Shown in pieces: positions 27,748 to 36,252 of a stretch of 39,068 nt of DNA (the stretch's first letter is position 1; every line of letters starts with the position of its first letter). The position numbers and the translations under genes were made by a program. Location of the stretch: the NCBI RefSeq assembly GCF_002087235.1, contig NZ_MUIO01000111.1:1-39068 (forward strand). The letters run 5' to 3'. Source of the stretch: Pseudomonas floridensis. GTDB lineage: Bacteria > Pseudomonadota > Gammaproteobacteria > Pseudomonadales > Pseudomonadaceae. Under the pieces are notes generated by a model that was not told the origin of the DNA, made no database searches, and was given only the letters and a program-made list of their open reading frames with translations.

Positions 27748-28012
27748 GTCCTGTCCTTCGTTTTGGTTGCTTATGTGTCCGTTCTTATAACTCCCGGCGA
27801 TTTGCGATGTAAAGAGCGTAAAGTCCGGGCCGGAGTACGCTTGAAACGCCCGTCGGATGGGAGTACCGTCTGCGCCTTGAAGGGCACCTCTGAACACGAT
27901 GCGCAGTTGCGTTGCGCACGGATGGTTCAAGAGAGGCTAGAAGCGAATCCAGTAAGCAGGTTCCGGTAAACCGGGCCGCCTACGCAAACCTGATCTGGCG
28001 CCGTTTGCCCAC

Positions 28013-29194
28013 ATGCCAAAAACCAGTGCCACGCTACTGATAATCGATGACGACGAAGTCGTGCGCGCAAGCCTTGCCGCCTATCTGGAAGACAGTGGCT
28101 TTAGCGTCCTGCAGGCAAGTAACGGCCTGCAGGGGATTCAGCTATTCGAGCAGAAAACTCCAGATCTGGTCGTCTGCGACTTGCGCATGCCGCAGATGGG
28201 CGGGCTCGAGCTGATTCGTCAGGTGACGTCCATCGCGCCACAGACGCCGGTCATCGTCGTTTCCGGCGCTGGCGTCATGAGCGATGCGGTCGAAGCCTTG
28301 CGCCTGGGCGCCGCCGATTATCTGATCAAGCCACTTGAGGACCTCGCGGTGCTCGAGCATTCGGTGCGTCGTGCGCTGGACCGTGCGCGCCTGCTCAAGG
28401 AAAACCAGGTCTACCGCGAAAAGCTGGAAACGGCCAACCGTGAACTTGAAGCCAGTCTCCATCTGCTTCAGGAAGATCAGGATGCGGGCCGCCAGGTGCA
28501 GATGAACATGTTGCCGATCACGCCGTGGTCGATTGACGAGTTTCAATTTGCCCACCAGATCATTCCGTCGTTGTACCTGTCCGGCGACTTTGTCGATTAT
28601 TTCCGGGTAGATGAACGCCGGGTCGCGTTTTATCTGGCCGACGTCTCCGGGCATGGTGCATCCTCGGCTTTCATCACCGTATTGCTGAAGTTCATGACCA
28701 CGCGCCTGTTGTTTGAGTCCAAGCGCGGTGGAACCTTGCCTGAGTTCAAGCCTTCGGATGTACTGGGGCATATCAACCGTGGGCTGATCAGTTGCAAGCT
28801 GGGCAAGCACGTGACCATGGTTGGCGGTGTGATCGATGAGGAATCGGGCAAGTTGACCTATGCCGTTGGCGGCCATCTGCCGCTGCCGGTGCTTTACACC
28901 GAAGGTCAGACGCGTTATCTGGAGGGCCGCGGGCTGCCCGTCGGACTGTTCAACGAAGCCACTTATCAGGACCATGAAGTGGACCTGCCGGCGTCGTTCA
29001 GTCTGACCATGTTGTCTGACGGAATACTCGATCTCCTGCCCGGTGATACACTCAAAGAGAAAGAAGCCGTTTTACCCGAGTTGGTGAAGACGGCTGGCGG
29101 CAGCCTGGATGGCTTGCGTCAGGTTTTTGAATTGGCAACGCTAGGGGAGATGCCGGATGATATCGCCTTGTTAGTGTTAAGCAGGAATCTTTAA
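28013..29194 (+). CDS. rssB: RssB-like fused response regulator / PP2C phosphatase
   Basis: This 393-residue protein has a receiver domain at 1-125 with D56 (VVCDLRMPQMGG) and Lys in ADYLIKP. A coiled linker (about 130-165) and a SpoIIE/PP2C phosphatase domain follow (SGDFVDYF, LADVSGHGASSAF, TMLSDGILDLLPG, PDDIALLVL). In P. aeruginosa the homologue dephosphorylates a STAS partner and so controls RpoS availability; that role is carried over by homology. It overlaps the next gene by one base (TAATG), a coupled pair. Confidence 0.9.
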   Translation: MPKTSATLLIIDDDEVVRASLAAYLEDSGFSVLQASNGLQGIQLFEQKTPDLVVCDLRMPQMGGLELIRQVTSIAPQTPVIVVSGAGVMSDAVEALRLGAADYLIKPLEDLAVLEHSVRRALDRARLLKENQVYREKLETANRELEASLHLLQEDQDAGRQVQMNMLPITPWSIDEFQFAHQIIPSLYLSGDFVDYFRVDERRVAFYLADVSGHGASSAFITVLLKFMTTRLLFESKRGGTLPEFKPSDVLGHINRGLISCKLGKHVTMVGGVIDEESGKLTYAVGGHLPLPVLYTEGQTRYLEGRGLPVGLFNEATYQDHEVDLPASFSLTMLSDGILDLLPGDTLKEKEAVLPELVKTAGGSLDGLRQVFELATLGEMPDDIALLVLSRNL

Positions 29195-29679
29195 TGAGTA
29201 CCGGTAGAATCCAGTTCGCCGAGCAGGAAGGTACCTTCGTTCTCAAGTTCGTGGGTGAAGTGCGGTTGACGCTGTGTTCGGCCTTGGATGCGACTATCGA
29301 GCGAATCTTCACTGCCTTGAATTTTTCGGCCGTGGTCATCGATTTGACCGAGACTCGCAGCATCGATAGCACGACGCTTGGCTTGCTGGCCAAGCTGTCG
29401 ATCCTGTCCCGTCAGAAAGTGGGTCTGCTGCCAACGCTGGTGACCACTCATGAAGACATCACGCGGCTGTTGCAGTCGATGGGCTTCGATCAGGTGTTCA
29501 ACATCGTCGATAGACCCATACCGCGTCCGGAATGCCTGACCGACCTGCCGTCGCAGGATCAGTGCGAGGACGTGGTCAAGGCCAAGGTGCTGGAAGCGCA
29601 CAAGATTCTCATGGGCCTCAACGATTCCAATCGCGAAGCGTTCCATGATCTGGTCAACGCGCTCGAAGGTCAGCGGTAA
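29194..29679 (+). CDS. rssC: STAS-domain anti-sigma factor antagonist (RssC-like)
   Basis: This 161-residue protein has an N-terminal STAS domain at about 5-105. The phosphorylatable Ser is in SIDSTTLGLL (S59), within the usual DS(S/T)xLG loop. The C-terminal 55 residues are helical (VVKAKVLEAHKILMGLNDSNR). It is the expected substrate of the upstream phosphatase. A GCAGGAA ribosome site lies at the end of rssB. No anti-sigma kinase is adjacent. Confidence 0.87.
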   Translation: MSTGRIQFAEQEGTFVLKFVGEVRLTLCSALDATIERIFTALNFSAVVIDLTETRSIDSTTLGLLAKLSILSRQKVGLLPTLVTTHEDITRLLQSMGFDQVFNIVDRPIPRPECLTDLPSQDQCEDVVKAKVLEAHKILMGLNDSNREAFHDLVNALEGQR

Positions 29680-29718
29680 GCGTATTCTTCGTCTGCCAGG
29701 CTGAATTGCGGACAGCAA

Positions 29719-29757
29719 AAAGGGCGACTCCCGCAAGGAGGTCGCCCTTTAGTGTTT
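29719..29757. terminator. Terminator between rssC and tal
   Basis: AAAGGGCGAC (29719-29728) pairs with GTCGCCCTTT (29741-29750), with an extra TCC/GGA pairing in the loop and AGTGTTTT after it. It is shared by convergent genes. Confidence 0.8.
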
Positions 29758-30693
29758 TCAGGCCTTGGCTGAAAGCAGTGCTTCGAGCTTTTCCTGATCG
29801 CGAGCGAACTGGCGAATGCCTTCGGCCAGCTTTTCGGTCGCCATGGCATCTTCGTTCGAAGCCCAGCGGAACTGGCTTTCGGTCAATTTCTGTCCGGCTT
29901 TGCCATCTTCGCCCGGGTTGCCTGGCGAGAGCTTGCGCTCCAGGGTGCCGGTGTCTTCAGCCAGTTGCTTGAGCAGGTCCGGGCTGATGGTCAGACGGTC
30001 GCAGCCTGCCAGTTGCTCGATCTGGTTCAGATTACGGAAGCTTGCGCCCATCACGACAGTTTTGTAGTCGTTGGCTTTGTAGTAGTTGTAGATGCGCGTG
30101 ACGGACTGCACGCCCGGATCTTCGGCACCGGCATAATCCTGACCCGACGACTTCTTGTACCAATCATAGATACGGCCCACGAACGGCGAAATCAGGAACA
30201 CGCCTGCTTCGGCGCAGGCGATCGCCTGGGCGAACGAGAACAGCAGGGTCAGGTTGGTTTGAATGCCGTCCTTTTCCAGCTTCTCGGCGGCGCGAATGCC
30301 TTCCCAGGTGGAAGCCAGTTTGATCAGCACGCGATCACGGCTGATGCCAGCGGCATCGTACAGACCGATGATGCGCTCGCTGCGTTCGATCAGGGCATTG
30401 GTGTCGAAGGACAAGCGTGCGTCCACCTCTGTGGAAACGCGGCCCGGCACCACCTTGAGAATTTCCTGGCCGATGGCCACGGCGAAGCGGTCGCAGGCCA
30501 GGCCGATATCGCCCTTACTGTTGCTGAACGCATCTGCCAGCAGCTGCGAGTTGCTCTCGCTCGAAGCGGCCTTGAGCAGCAGGGAAGGGTTGGTCGTGGC
30601 GTCCTGTGGCTTGAGGCTTTTGATGGCGCCGAAATCACCGGTGTCAGCGACAACGGTAGTGAATTGCTTGAGTTGATCCAGCTTGGAAGTCAT
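29758..30693 (-). CDS. tal: Transaldolase
   Basis: This 311-residue class I transaldolase moves a dihydroxyacetone unit between sedoheptulose-7-P and glyceraldehyde-3-P in the pentose phosphate pathway. Landmarks are TTVVADTGDF, PQDATTNPSLLL, VPGRVSTEVDARLSFD and the Schiff-base Lys in RVLIKLASTWEG (K125). The start MTSKLDQLKQ at 30693 has AGGACAGAG upstream. Upstream of it (minus strand) begins the accessory region; in P. aeruginosa, as I recall, dusA lies next to tal. Confidence 0.95.
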   Translation of the reverse strand: MTSKLDQLKQFTTVVADTGDFGAIKSLKPQDATTNPSLLLKAASSESNSQLLADAFSNSKGDIGLACDRFAVAIGQEILKVVPGRVSTEVDARLSFDTNALIERSERIIGLYDAAGISRDRVLIKLASTWEGIRAAEKLEKDGIQTNLTLLFSFAQAIACAEAGVFLISPFVGRIYDWYKKSSGQDYAGAEDPGVQSVTRIYNYYKANDYKTVVMGASFRNLNQIEQLAGCDRLTISPDLLKQLAEDTGTLERKLSPGNPGEDGKAGQKLTESQFRWASNEDAMATEKLAEGIRQFARDQEKLEALLSAKA

Positions 30694-31099
30694 GAGCGTG
30701 CTCTGTCCTGTGCGGTTGGATGACATTACCCGAGCGCTGCCGCCCACTCAAGACCGCGGCGCATAAGGTTTCGCGCATCACGGGTTTAGAGGGTCGGCAT
30801 CGTCGCGCAAACCTTGTCGAGAGTGGTTTGGAGCCTGTGACCGGCCGCTTGTTCCCTGGATCTGTCTTTAACCGCTTTACACTGACGGCAGGTCCGCTCT
30901 CGATTGGCAGAAACTGTACGAATCGTCCACACATGACGACCTTGTGACCGTAGGTGTGTGAGCGTGTGCAGCGCGTTGAGTGACAGTATGTCCAGCAGAG
31001 GGTGTGTATGGACAACCATAACCTTGCGCTGGCACCCTTCAGAGGCAAGGGGCAGCCCCATTTTCAAGGCCAGGATTCGGATCAAACCAAGGACAGACA
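30694..31099. other. Intergenic stretch upstream of tal and the P-loop gene
   Basis: These 406 bases separate divergent genes and mark the left edge of the accessory region. The short open frames in it show no family features and no ribosome sites. No att-like repeat, tRNA or mobile-element end was recognised. Confidence 0.4.
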
Positions 31100-31573
31100 A
31101 TGACTACGCTTCACTTGTTGTGCGGCAAAATTGCGTCGGGCAAATCAACGCGGGCGCATGCCCTTGCCGACGAACAGGCTGCCATCCTCATCAGCGAAGA
31201 CCGCTGGCTAGCAGCGCTGTACCCGGACGAAATACGCTCGGTCTCCGATTATGTTCAGCGCGCCCGACGCATTCGAGGCGTACTGGAGCCATTGGTCATC
31301 AGCCTGCTGAAAGCAGATAACAACGTGGTGCTGGATTTTCCTGCCAACACAGTTGCCGATCGTGCCTGGCTTCGGGGGTTGGCGGACCAGGCTGGCGTGC
31401 AGCATCGTCTGCACTTTCTCGATGTCGACGACCAGACGTGTCTTGAACGTCTGCGTGCGCGAAACGCTCAGGGCGGTCACGATTTTGCGGCCACCGACAG
31501 GGAGTTCGAGGTAATCACGAGTTACTTCAGGGCGCCCGAAGACGATGAAGGGTTGGTGGTCGTCACCGACTGA
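31100..31573 (+). CDS. P-loop ATP-binding protein (zeta/kinase-like)
   Basis: This 157-residue protein has Walker A GKIASGKST at 9-17 right at the N-terminus. A first-strand/acid region is ISEDRWLAALYP (30-41). A Walker-B-like strand is VVLDFPANT, and a lid-type Arg-rich helix is CLERLRARNAQGG. This is the AAA_33 / small-molecule kinase layout shared by zeta toxins, chloramphenicol phosphotransferases and gluconate kinases. No antitoxin gene precedes it, so a toxin label is not justified. AAGGACA precedes ATG 31100. It is convergent with the siderophore receptor. Confidence 0.8.
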   Translation: MTTLHLLCGKIASGKSTRAHALADEQAAILISEDRWLAALYPDEIRSVSDYVQRARRIRGVLEPLVISLLKADNNVVLDFPANTVADRAWLRGLADQAGVQHRLHFLDVDDQTCLERLRARNAQGGHDFAATDREFEVITSYFRAPEDDEGLVVVTD

Positions 31574-31576
31574 CAG

Positions 31577-31619
31577 TGCCTGCGCAGTAATCCCGATCTA
31601 CGGACTTGCTGCGCAGGCA
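31577..31619. terminator. Inverted repeat between convergent genes
   Basis: TGCCTGCGCAG (31577-31587) pairs perfectly with CTGCGCAGGCA (31609-31619) across a 21-base loop. It lies between the stops of the P-loop gene and the receptor gene. The T-run is poor. Confidence 0.5.
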
Positions 31620-31631
31620 TTCAGCCGATCG

Positions 31632-33803
31632 TCACAACGACCATTTCAACGAGAACATCACGTTGCGTGGATCGCCATAGACGCCGCTGCCGGTGGCGAA
31701 TGGAATGCCTTGCCAGTACTTTTCGTCGAACACGTTGTTCAAATTGACCCGCGCGTCCCAGTGCTCATCGAAACGATAACCCGCCATCAGGCCCACGACA
31801 GCGTATGAATCCTGCTCGGCTCGCCCGTTGCCGACCCGGTTGTAGGTTTCACTCTGGGCCAGAACGTCGGCACCGACCCGCAGTTTGCTGAAGTCGCCGG
31901 ACAGGTGATAAGTGGTGGCGGCCTTGAACAGGTGCTTGGGTTGTTCCGGACCGAATACGTCGCCTTTGTCGAAGTTCCGGTCCTTGACGTATTGGCTCAG
32001 GACCAGCGTGTAGGACGCCGAAGCCTGCCAGTTTGGCGTCAAAGCGCCGCTGACCTCTGCGTCGATACCGCGACTGCGAACTTCGCCCGCCGCTTCATAG
32101 CAGGTACGGTTCTGCTGCTGGCACGTTGCGGGCGGGTTGACGATGGCGTAGGCACGGTTTTCCTGGGTCATATCGAACAGTGCGACGGACGTGTTCAGAT
32201 CACCGTTGAAATACTCGCCCTTGAGGCCGATCTCGTAGCTTTCGCCAGTCATTGGATCGAGCACTGCGCCGCCTAGATCCTGCTGGCTCTGCGGCTTGAA
32301 GATCTCGGTGTAACTGGCGTAGACCGAGTAGGTGTCGTTCAGGTCGTAGACGATCCCGGCGTACGGCGTGACTTCGCGGGTGACTTTGTAATCACTGTTG
32401 TTGACCGAACGGTTCTCATAGTCGTACCAGCTCACGCGGCTGCCGACGATGATGTGCAACGGATCGATGGGGTTGAAACGCGCCGCCGCATACACCCCGT
32501 CTTCGGTTGCAGTGTTCTGGCTGACGTAGGGGGTGCGGGCACCCGGATCCGGCTTGGGGATGATGTTCGGGTTGAAGTTGTAGATATCAATTGGCGTCGA
32601 GCCGTAGAAGCCGCCTTTCTGGTCGAACTTCTCCTCGCGACGGCTGACACCGAGCATCAATTCATGCTCGCGGCCGAACAGTTTGAACGGGCCGGACAGT
32701 GATCCGTCGATGTTGGTCTGCACGTCGGTGGTGTCGTACTGGCCGGCAGCCTGGCCATAGCCGTTTCCGGAGGCCGTCAGGTAGTTGGAGTACATGTCGG
32801 ATTCGGCCCAGATCTTCGCGGCCGCGATCTTGCCGCTCCAGCCGTTGTCGAACCGGTGGGTCAGGTCGCTGAAGACGCTGATGTTGTCCCGATCCCAGTA
32901 GGCCCAGTCGTTGCTCAGGAACGTGGAGCGGGGCAGGCCGAGATACTCGCCATTCGGTCCTGAAGGCAGGCTGCCCCAGTCCGATGTCGCGTCGTCCCGC
33001 TGCCTGGAGGCGCCGAGGGTCCAGGTGGTCGATTCGTTCAGGTCTGCTTCCAGCACGCCGTAAAACGTCTGGCGTTCTTCGTCGCGCTCGTCGAGAAAAC
33101 TATTGCCGGTCTCGTAGGCCGTCACTACGCGGCCGCGCAATGTGCCAGCATCATTGAGCTTGTTGGAGGCGTCCACTTCCAGGCGATAGCGGTCCCAACT
33201 GCCCGCGCTGCTGGTGACGCTGACCTGGGGCGTCGCAGTCGGGCGCTTGCGGATCAGGTTGAGGGTTGCCGACGGGCTGCCCGCGCCGGTCATCAGGCCG
33301 GTCGCGCCACGCACCACTTCCACGCGGTCGTACATGGCCAGGTCTGCACCGGAAATAGTGTCCAGCGTGAAGGTACTGACGATGGTCGGCAGGCCGTCGT
33401 ACATCAGGTTGTCGATACTGAACCCCCGAGCCAGAAACTGCTGACGATCCGTACCGAACTTGCGCAGGATGATGCCCGGAGCATATTTGACGACGTCGTT
33501 GAGGTCGTTCATGCCTTGGTCTTCGATGCGCTGACGGGTGATCACGCTGACCGATTGTGGCGTTTCGCGGATCGACAGCGGCAGTTTGGTCGCGCTGCTC
33601 ATGGAGCCTGTGGTGTAGGAACCGCTGCCCTCGGTGGTGGCTGTTCCGGAGACGCCCGTCTGAGCGTTGATGTCGACATTGTCCAGAGTCAGCGCGCTCG
33701 ACTGCGATGGGCTCGGCAGATCGGTTTGCACGGGAGCCGCCAGGGCAGCAGCAGATACACCGAGAGCCGCAAGGGCGGTCAGCGAGGTAAGCGGACGAAA
33801 CAT
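31632..33803 (-). CDS. TonB-dependent siderophore receptor
   Basis: This 723-residue outer-membrane receptor has a signal peptide to about residue 22 (…AALAA), a short stretch with a TonB-box-like TLDNV, a plug domain (TPQSVSVITRQRIEDQGMNDL, MYDRVEVVRGATGLMTGAGSPSATLNLIRKRP) and a 22-strand barrel. The pattern is that of TIGR01783 siderophore receptors (FhuE/FoxA/ferripyoverdine group). There is no N-terminal STN domain, so it should not signal through a FecR/sigma pair. The last residue is Leu rather than the usual Phe (…FSLKWSL). No siderophore synthesis genes are adjacent, so it probably takes up foreign siderophores. A Fur-like site lies upstream. Confidence 0.93.
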   Translation of the reverse strand: MFRPLTSLTALAALGVSAAALAAPVQTDLPSPSQSSALTLDNVDINAQTGVSGTATTEGSGSYTTGSMSSATKLPLSIRETPQSVSVITRQRIEDQGMNDLNDVVKYAPGIILRKFGTDRQQFLARGFSIDNLMYDGLPTIVSTFTLDTISGADLAMYDRVEVVRGATGLMTGAGSPSATLNLIRKRPTATPQVSVTSSAGSWDRYRLEVDASNKLNDAGTLRGRVVTAYETGNSFLDERDEERQTFYGVLEADLNESTTWTLGASRQRDDATSDWGSLPSGPNGEYLGLPRSTFLSNDWAYWDRDNISVFSDLTHRFDNGWSGKIAAAKIWAESDMYSNYLTASGNGYGQAAGQYDTTDVQTNIDGSLSGPFKLFGREHELMLGVSRREEKFDQKGGFYGSTPIDIYNFNPNIIPKPDPGARTPYVSQNTATEDGVYAAARFNPIDPLHIIVGSRVSWYDYENRSVNNSDYKVTREVTPYAGIVYDLNDTYSVYASYTEIFKPQSQQDLGGAVLDPMTGESYEIGLKGEYFNGDLNTSVALFDMTQENRAYAIVNPPATCQQQNRTCYEAAGEVRSRGIDAEVSGALTPNWQASASYTLVLSQYVKDRNFDKGDVFGPEQPKHLFKAATTYHLSGDFSKLRVGADVLAQSETYNRVGNGRAEQDSYAVVGLMAGYRFDEHWDARVNLNNVFDEKYWQGIPFATGSGVYGDPRNVMFSLKWSL

Positions 33804-33927
33804 TGTGTGGTTCCTAAGATGGGCCAGAGCACTTGAAAAATGGCGAACTACTTGAACAACGGGCGCCGGACGTTTGGTCAGCGGTAAGGCTGGTGGAAGG
33901 ATCCTAACAATTTCTTCACAAACATAT

Positions 33928-33948
33928 AAATGCTAATTACTCTCAGTT
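33928..33948 (-). promoter_or_regulatory. Candidate Fur box
   Basis: On the minus strand TGAGAGTAATTAGCATTT matches the Fur consensus core TGAGAAT-N-ATTCTCATT with about three mismatches. It lies in a very AT-rich tract about 125 bases upstream of the receptor gene. Fur repression by iron is the expected control of such a gene. Confidence 0.45.
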
Positions 33949-34070
33949 ACATTTATATACATATTCGTATTTGTCGCTGTGCCAACGCTCATCAAGTGCC
34001 CAGGAGTGGCGTTATAGAGCCTGTTGGGCAAAGATGCAGGTTCTAGTCGCCATGATCTGAGGGAACCAGC

Positions 34071-35312
34071 ATGCATCTTCGACGCACATCGATTGCGAGT
34101 GTCATCGCGTTTTCGGCCTTGTCCTTTGGCGCTTTTGCGTCGGATCTGCCACCTGAACCGCTGTTGAAAAAGGCCGAAGCCGAGCAAAAGGCTTACCTTG
34201 ATACCGTCAAGCAATTGGTGGATGTCGATACCGGTACAGGCCAGGCGCCGGGTCTGAAAACCATTGGCGATCTGCTGGTCGAGCGCTTGAAGGCGTTGGG
34301 AGCTGAAGTCAGCACTACGCCTGCCACACCTTCTGCGGGTGACAACATCGTCGGCACGCTGAAGGGCAGCGGCACCAAATCCTTCCTGCTAATGATTCAT
34401 TACGACACGGTTTTCGGGCCGGGCACGGCGGCAAAGCGGCCGTTCAAAGTGCAGGGCGAGCGCGCTTACGGTCCAGGCGTTGCCGATGCCAAAGGCGGCG
34501 TGGCGATGGTGCTGCACTCACTCAAATTGCTACAGGACCAGGGCTTCAAGGGCTTCGGTACGTTAACGGTGTTGTTCAACCCGGATGAGGAGACCGGTTC
34601 CAGCGGCTCGAAGAAAATCATCGCCGACCTCGCTCGCCAGCATGACTACGTATTCTCGTACGAGCCGCCAGACAAGGACGCCGTCACCGTCGCCACCAAT
34701 GGCATCAACGGCGTGCTTCTCGATGTGAAGGGCAAGTCCTCGCACGCAGGCTCCGCCCCGGAAGCCGGCCGTAATGCCGCCATCGAACTGGCGCATCAGT
34801 TGCTGCAACTCAAGGATCTTGGTGATCCGGCGAAGGGCACCACGGTCAACTGGACGCTGATCAAGGGTGGCGAGAAGCGCAACATCATCCCGTCAAGCGC
34901 CTCGGCCGAAGCCGATATGCGTTACGCCGACCTGAGCGAAAGCGACCGTGTGCTGGCTGACGCTGAGCGCATCGTGCAGAAAAAACTCATCGACGGCACC
35001 GAGATCACGGTGCGCCTGGAAAAAGGTCGTCCGCCATTAGCGAAGAACCCAGGCTCAGAGCAACTGGCGAAAACCGCACAGACCCTCTACGCAAAGATCG
35101 GCCGCAACATTGAACCCATCGCCATGCGTTTCGGAACGGACGCAGGCTACGCGTATGTACCGGGCAGCGCGAAACCGGCAGTGCTCGAAACCATGGGCGT
35201 TGTCGGGGCAGGGCTGCACGCGGATGACGAATACATCGAACTGTCGAGCATTGCCCCACGGCTTTATCTGACGGTAGCGTTGATCACCCAGTTGTCTCAA
35301 TCTGCGCCTTGA
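34071..35312 (+). CDS. M20 family glutamate carboxypeptidase (CPG2-like)
   Basis: This 413-residue secreted zinc peptidase closely parallels carboxypeptidase G2 of Pseudomonas, which removes C-terminal glutamate from folates and peptides. A signal peptide ends SFGAFA (residue 23). Metal and catalytic residues line up: H110 (IHYDTV), D139 (GVADAKGG), E173-E174 (NPDEETGS), E198 (SYEPP) and H383 (GLHADDEYIE). The dimerisation insert (about 212-325) is present. The length equals CPG2 (415). Substrate range is not certain; a general M20 aminoacylase-like role is possible. It is divergent from the siderophore receptor. Confidence 0.9.
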   Translation: MHLRRTSIASVIAFSALSFGAFASDLPPEPLLKKAEAEQKAYLDTVKQLVDVDTGTGQAPGLKTIGDLLVERLKALGAEVSTTPATPSAGDNIVGTLKGSGTKSFLLMIHYDTVFGPGTAAKRPFKVQGERAYGPGVADAKGGVAMVLHSLKLLQDQGFKGFGTLTVLFNPDEETGSSGSKKIIADLARQHDYVFSYEPPDKDAVTVATNGINGVLLDVKGKSSHAGSAPEAGRNAAIELAHQLLQLKDLGDPAKGTTVNWTLIKGGEKRNIIPSSASAEADMRYADLSESDRVLADAERIVQKKLIDGTEITVRLEKGRPPLAKNPGSEQLAKTAQTLYAKIGRNIEPIAMRFGTDAGYAYVPGSAKPAVLETMGVVGAGLHADDEYIELSSIAPRLYLTVALITQLSQSAP

Positions 35313-35383
35313 AGGGGTCGTCTGACGCCACCTGTCGATAAATCCTACGCTCGCGATTGACCTCAAGGCCGATGCGCGATTAA

Positions 35384-35399
35384 CTGTATATGTATACAG
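35384..35399. promoter_or_regulatory. LexA (SOS) box
   Basis: CTGTATATGTATACAG is a 16-base LexA box with both CTGT and ACAG ends and an alternating AT core, one base from the enterobacterial/gamma consensus. It lies 24 bases before the start of the UmuD-like gene. SOS induction is strongly predicted. Confidence 0.9.
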
Positions 35400-35422
35400 C
35401 TAATCACAAAAAGGCTCGCATT

Positions 35423-35836
35423 ATGAGTGTCACATTCCTTGGCCCCTTGTCCGCAGGGGGCGTCAGGCTTCCTCTCATCTCCCTGTCGACCGTTGGCTCG
35501 CAGTCGCCCGTGGTGGAAAGGCACGTCTCTCTGGCGGAGCTGTGTGAAGTGCGTGAGCCGCACTTCTTCATTGCGACGATCGAGGACGACAGCATGAAAG
35601 GTGAGCACATCAGCAAAAACGACATGCTGATTGTCGACCGTGGTCGTTATGCCGAGCATGGCGACATCGTGGTTGCGTCGCTCAATGAGTCCCAAATCTG
35701 CCGACGCCTGCACATGCGTGGCAATGTCGTGATTCTGGAGCCCAGCCATGAGGGTTACCCACTGCTGCATGTGACCGATAACGACGACCTGATCATTCTG
35801 GGTGTGGTGACCCAGAGCTTGACCCAGGTTCGATAA
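35423..35836 (+). CDS. UmuD-like S24 protein with substituted catalytic Lys
   Basis: This 137-residue protein starts at ATG 35423 after AAAGG, just behind the LexA box. It follows UmuD/RulA in length and pattern: a short N-terminal arm, then DDSM (S57), ISKNDMLIVDR, HGDIVVASLN, and LEPSHEGYP. UmuD numbering transfers without gaps from the Ser. The nucleophile Ser60 is S57, but the general-base Lys97 falls on R94 (ICRRL). The cleavage pair Cys24-Gly25 is V24-G25. Self-cleavage is therefore unlikely by the usual Ser-Lys mechanism. No umuC gene follows, only a DUF4442 fragment. Confidence 0.85.
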   Translation: MSVTFLGPLSAGGVRLPLISLSTVGSQSPVVERHVSLAELCEVREPHFFIATIEDDSMKGEHISKNDMLIVDRGRYAEHGDIVVASLNESQICRRLHMRGNVVILEPSHEGYPLLHVTDNDDLIILGVVTQSLTQVR

Positions 35837-35840
35837 TGCT

Positions 35841-36107
35841 ATGAGTTCGGGCTGGTTGTGGAACCGCCCGCCCGCAGGCTGTCATTCCCGAATGATCGAC
35901 CTGCACGCGGCTTCATGGATTCCCAAAGGCATGGCGGTCGAATACCTGTCAAAGGCCAAAACCGGCGTCCGTGCTGTCGCAGACGGCACGGGCGTGGAAT
36001 GGAAAACGGCTGGAGACAAGATCGTGCCGGTGGATATCTTCGACGAGGGCGGCGTGAAGGTGGTTGCGGCCAGAATTACGACGAACGTGAAGACTGCTTG
36101 GGGGTAG
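35841..36107 (+). pseudogene. DUF4442 (thioesterase-fold) gene remnant
   Basis: About 70 codons match the C-terminal half of pseudomonad DUF4442 hotdog-fold proteins: SWIPKGMAVEYLSKAK, then VPVDIFDEGGVKVVAARITTNVKTAWG. The family proteins are about 150-160 residues and begin with a 90-residue half that carries the AELAGG region. Here that half is absent, and the 18 residues before MIDLHAAS are unlike the family. The fragment starts 4 bases after the UmuD-like stop. It is most likely the end of a gene whose front was lost in a rearrangement. Confidence 0.6.
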
Positions 36108-36252
36108 CGGGCGGGTTGAAGCAAGAGCGGGTGTATGGCGCTATTTGCAAGCCCCGTCGACCGGATAAAAAACCTATGAGATTTGCCAGTACGCAGACCC
36201 TTACAGTCGGAGGATGATGACTCACCGTTCGTATTTCAGTAGGCATTAACAG

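Noticed and set aside
31100..31573. Zeta-type toxin of a toxin-antitoxin pair
   Set aside because: The P-loop layout fits, but no antitoxin-like frame precedes or follows it, and many harmless kinases share the layout.
35837..36252. umuC following the UmuD-like gene
   Set aside because: No polymerase motifs in any frame; the sequence matches a DUF4442 C-terminus instead.
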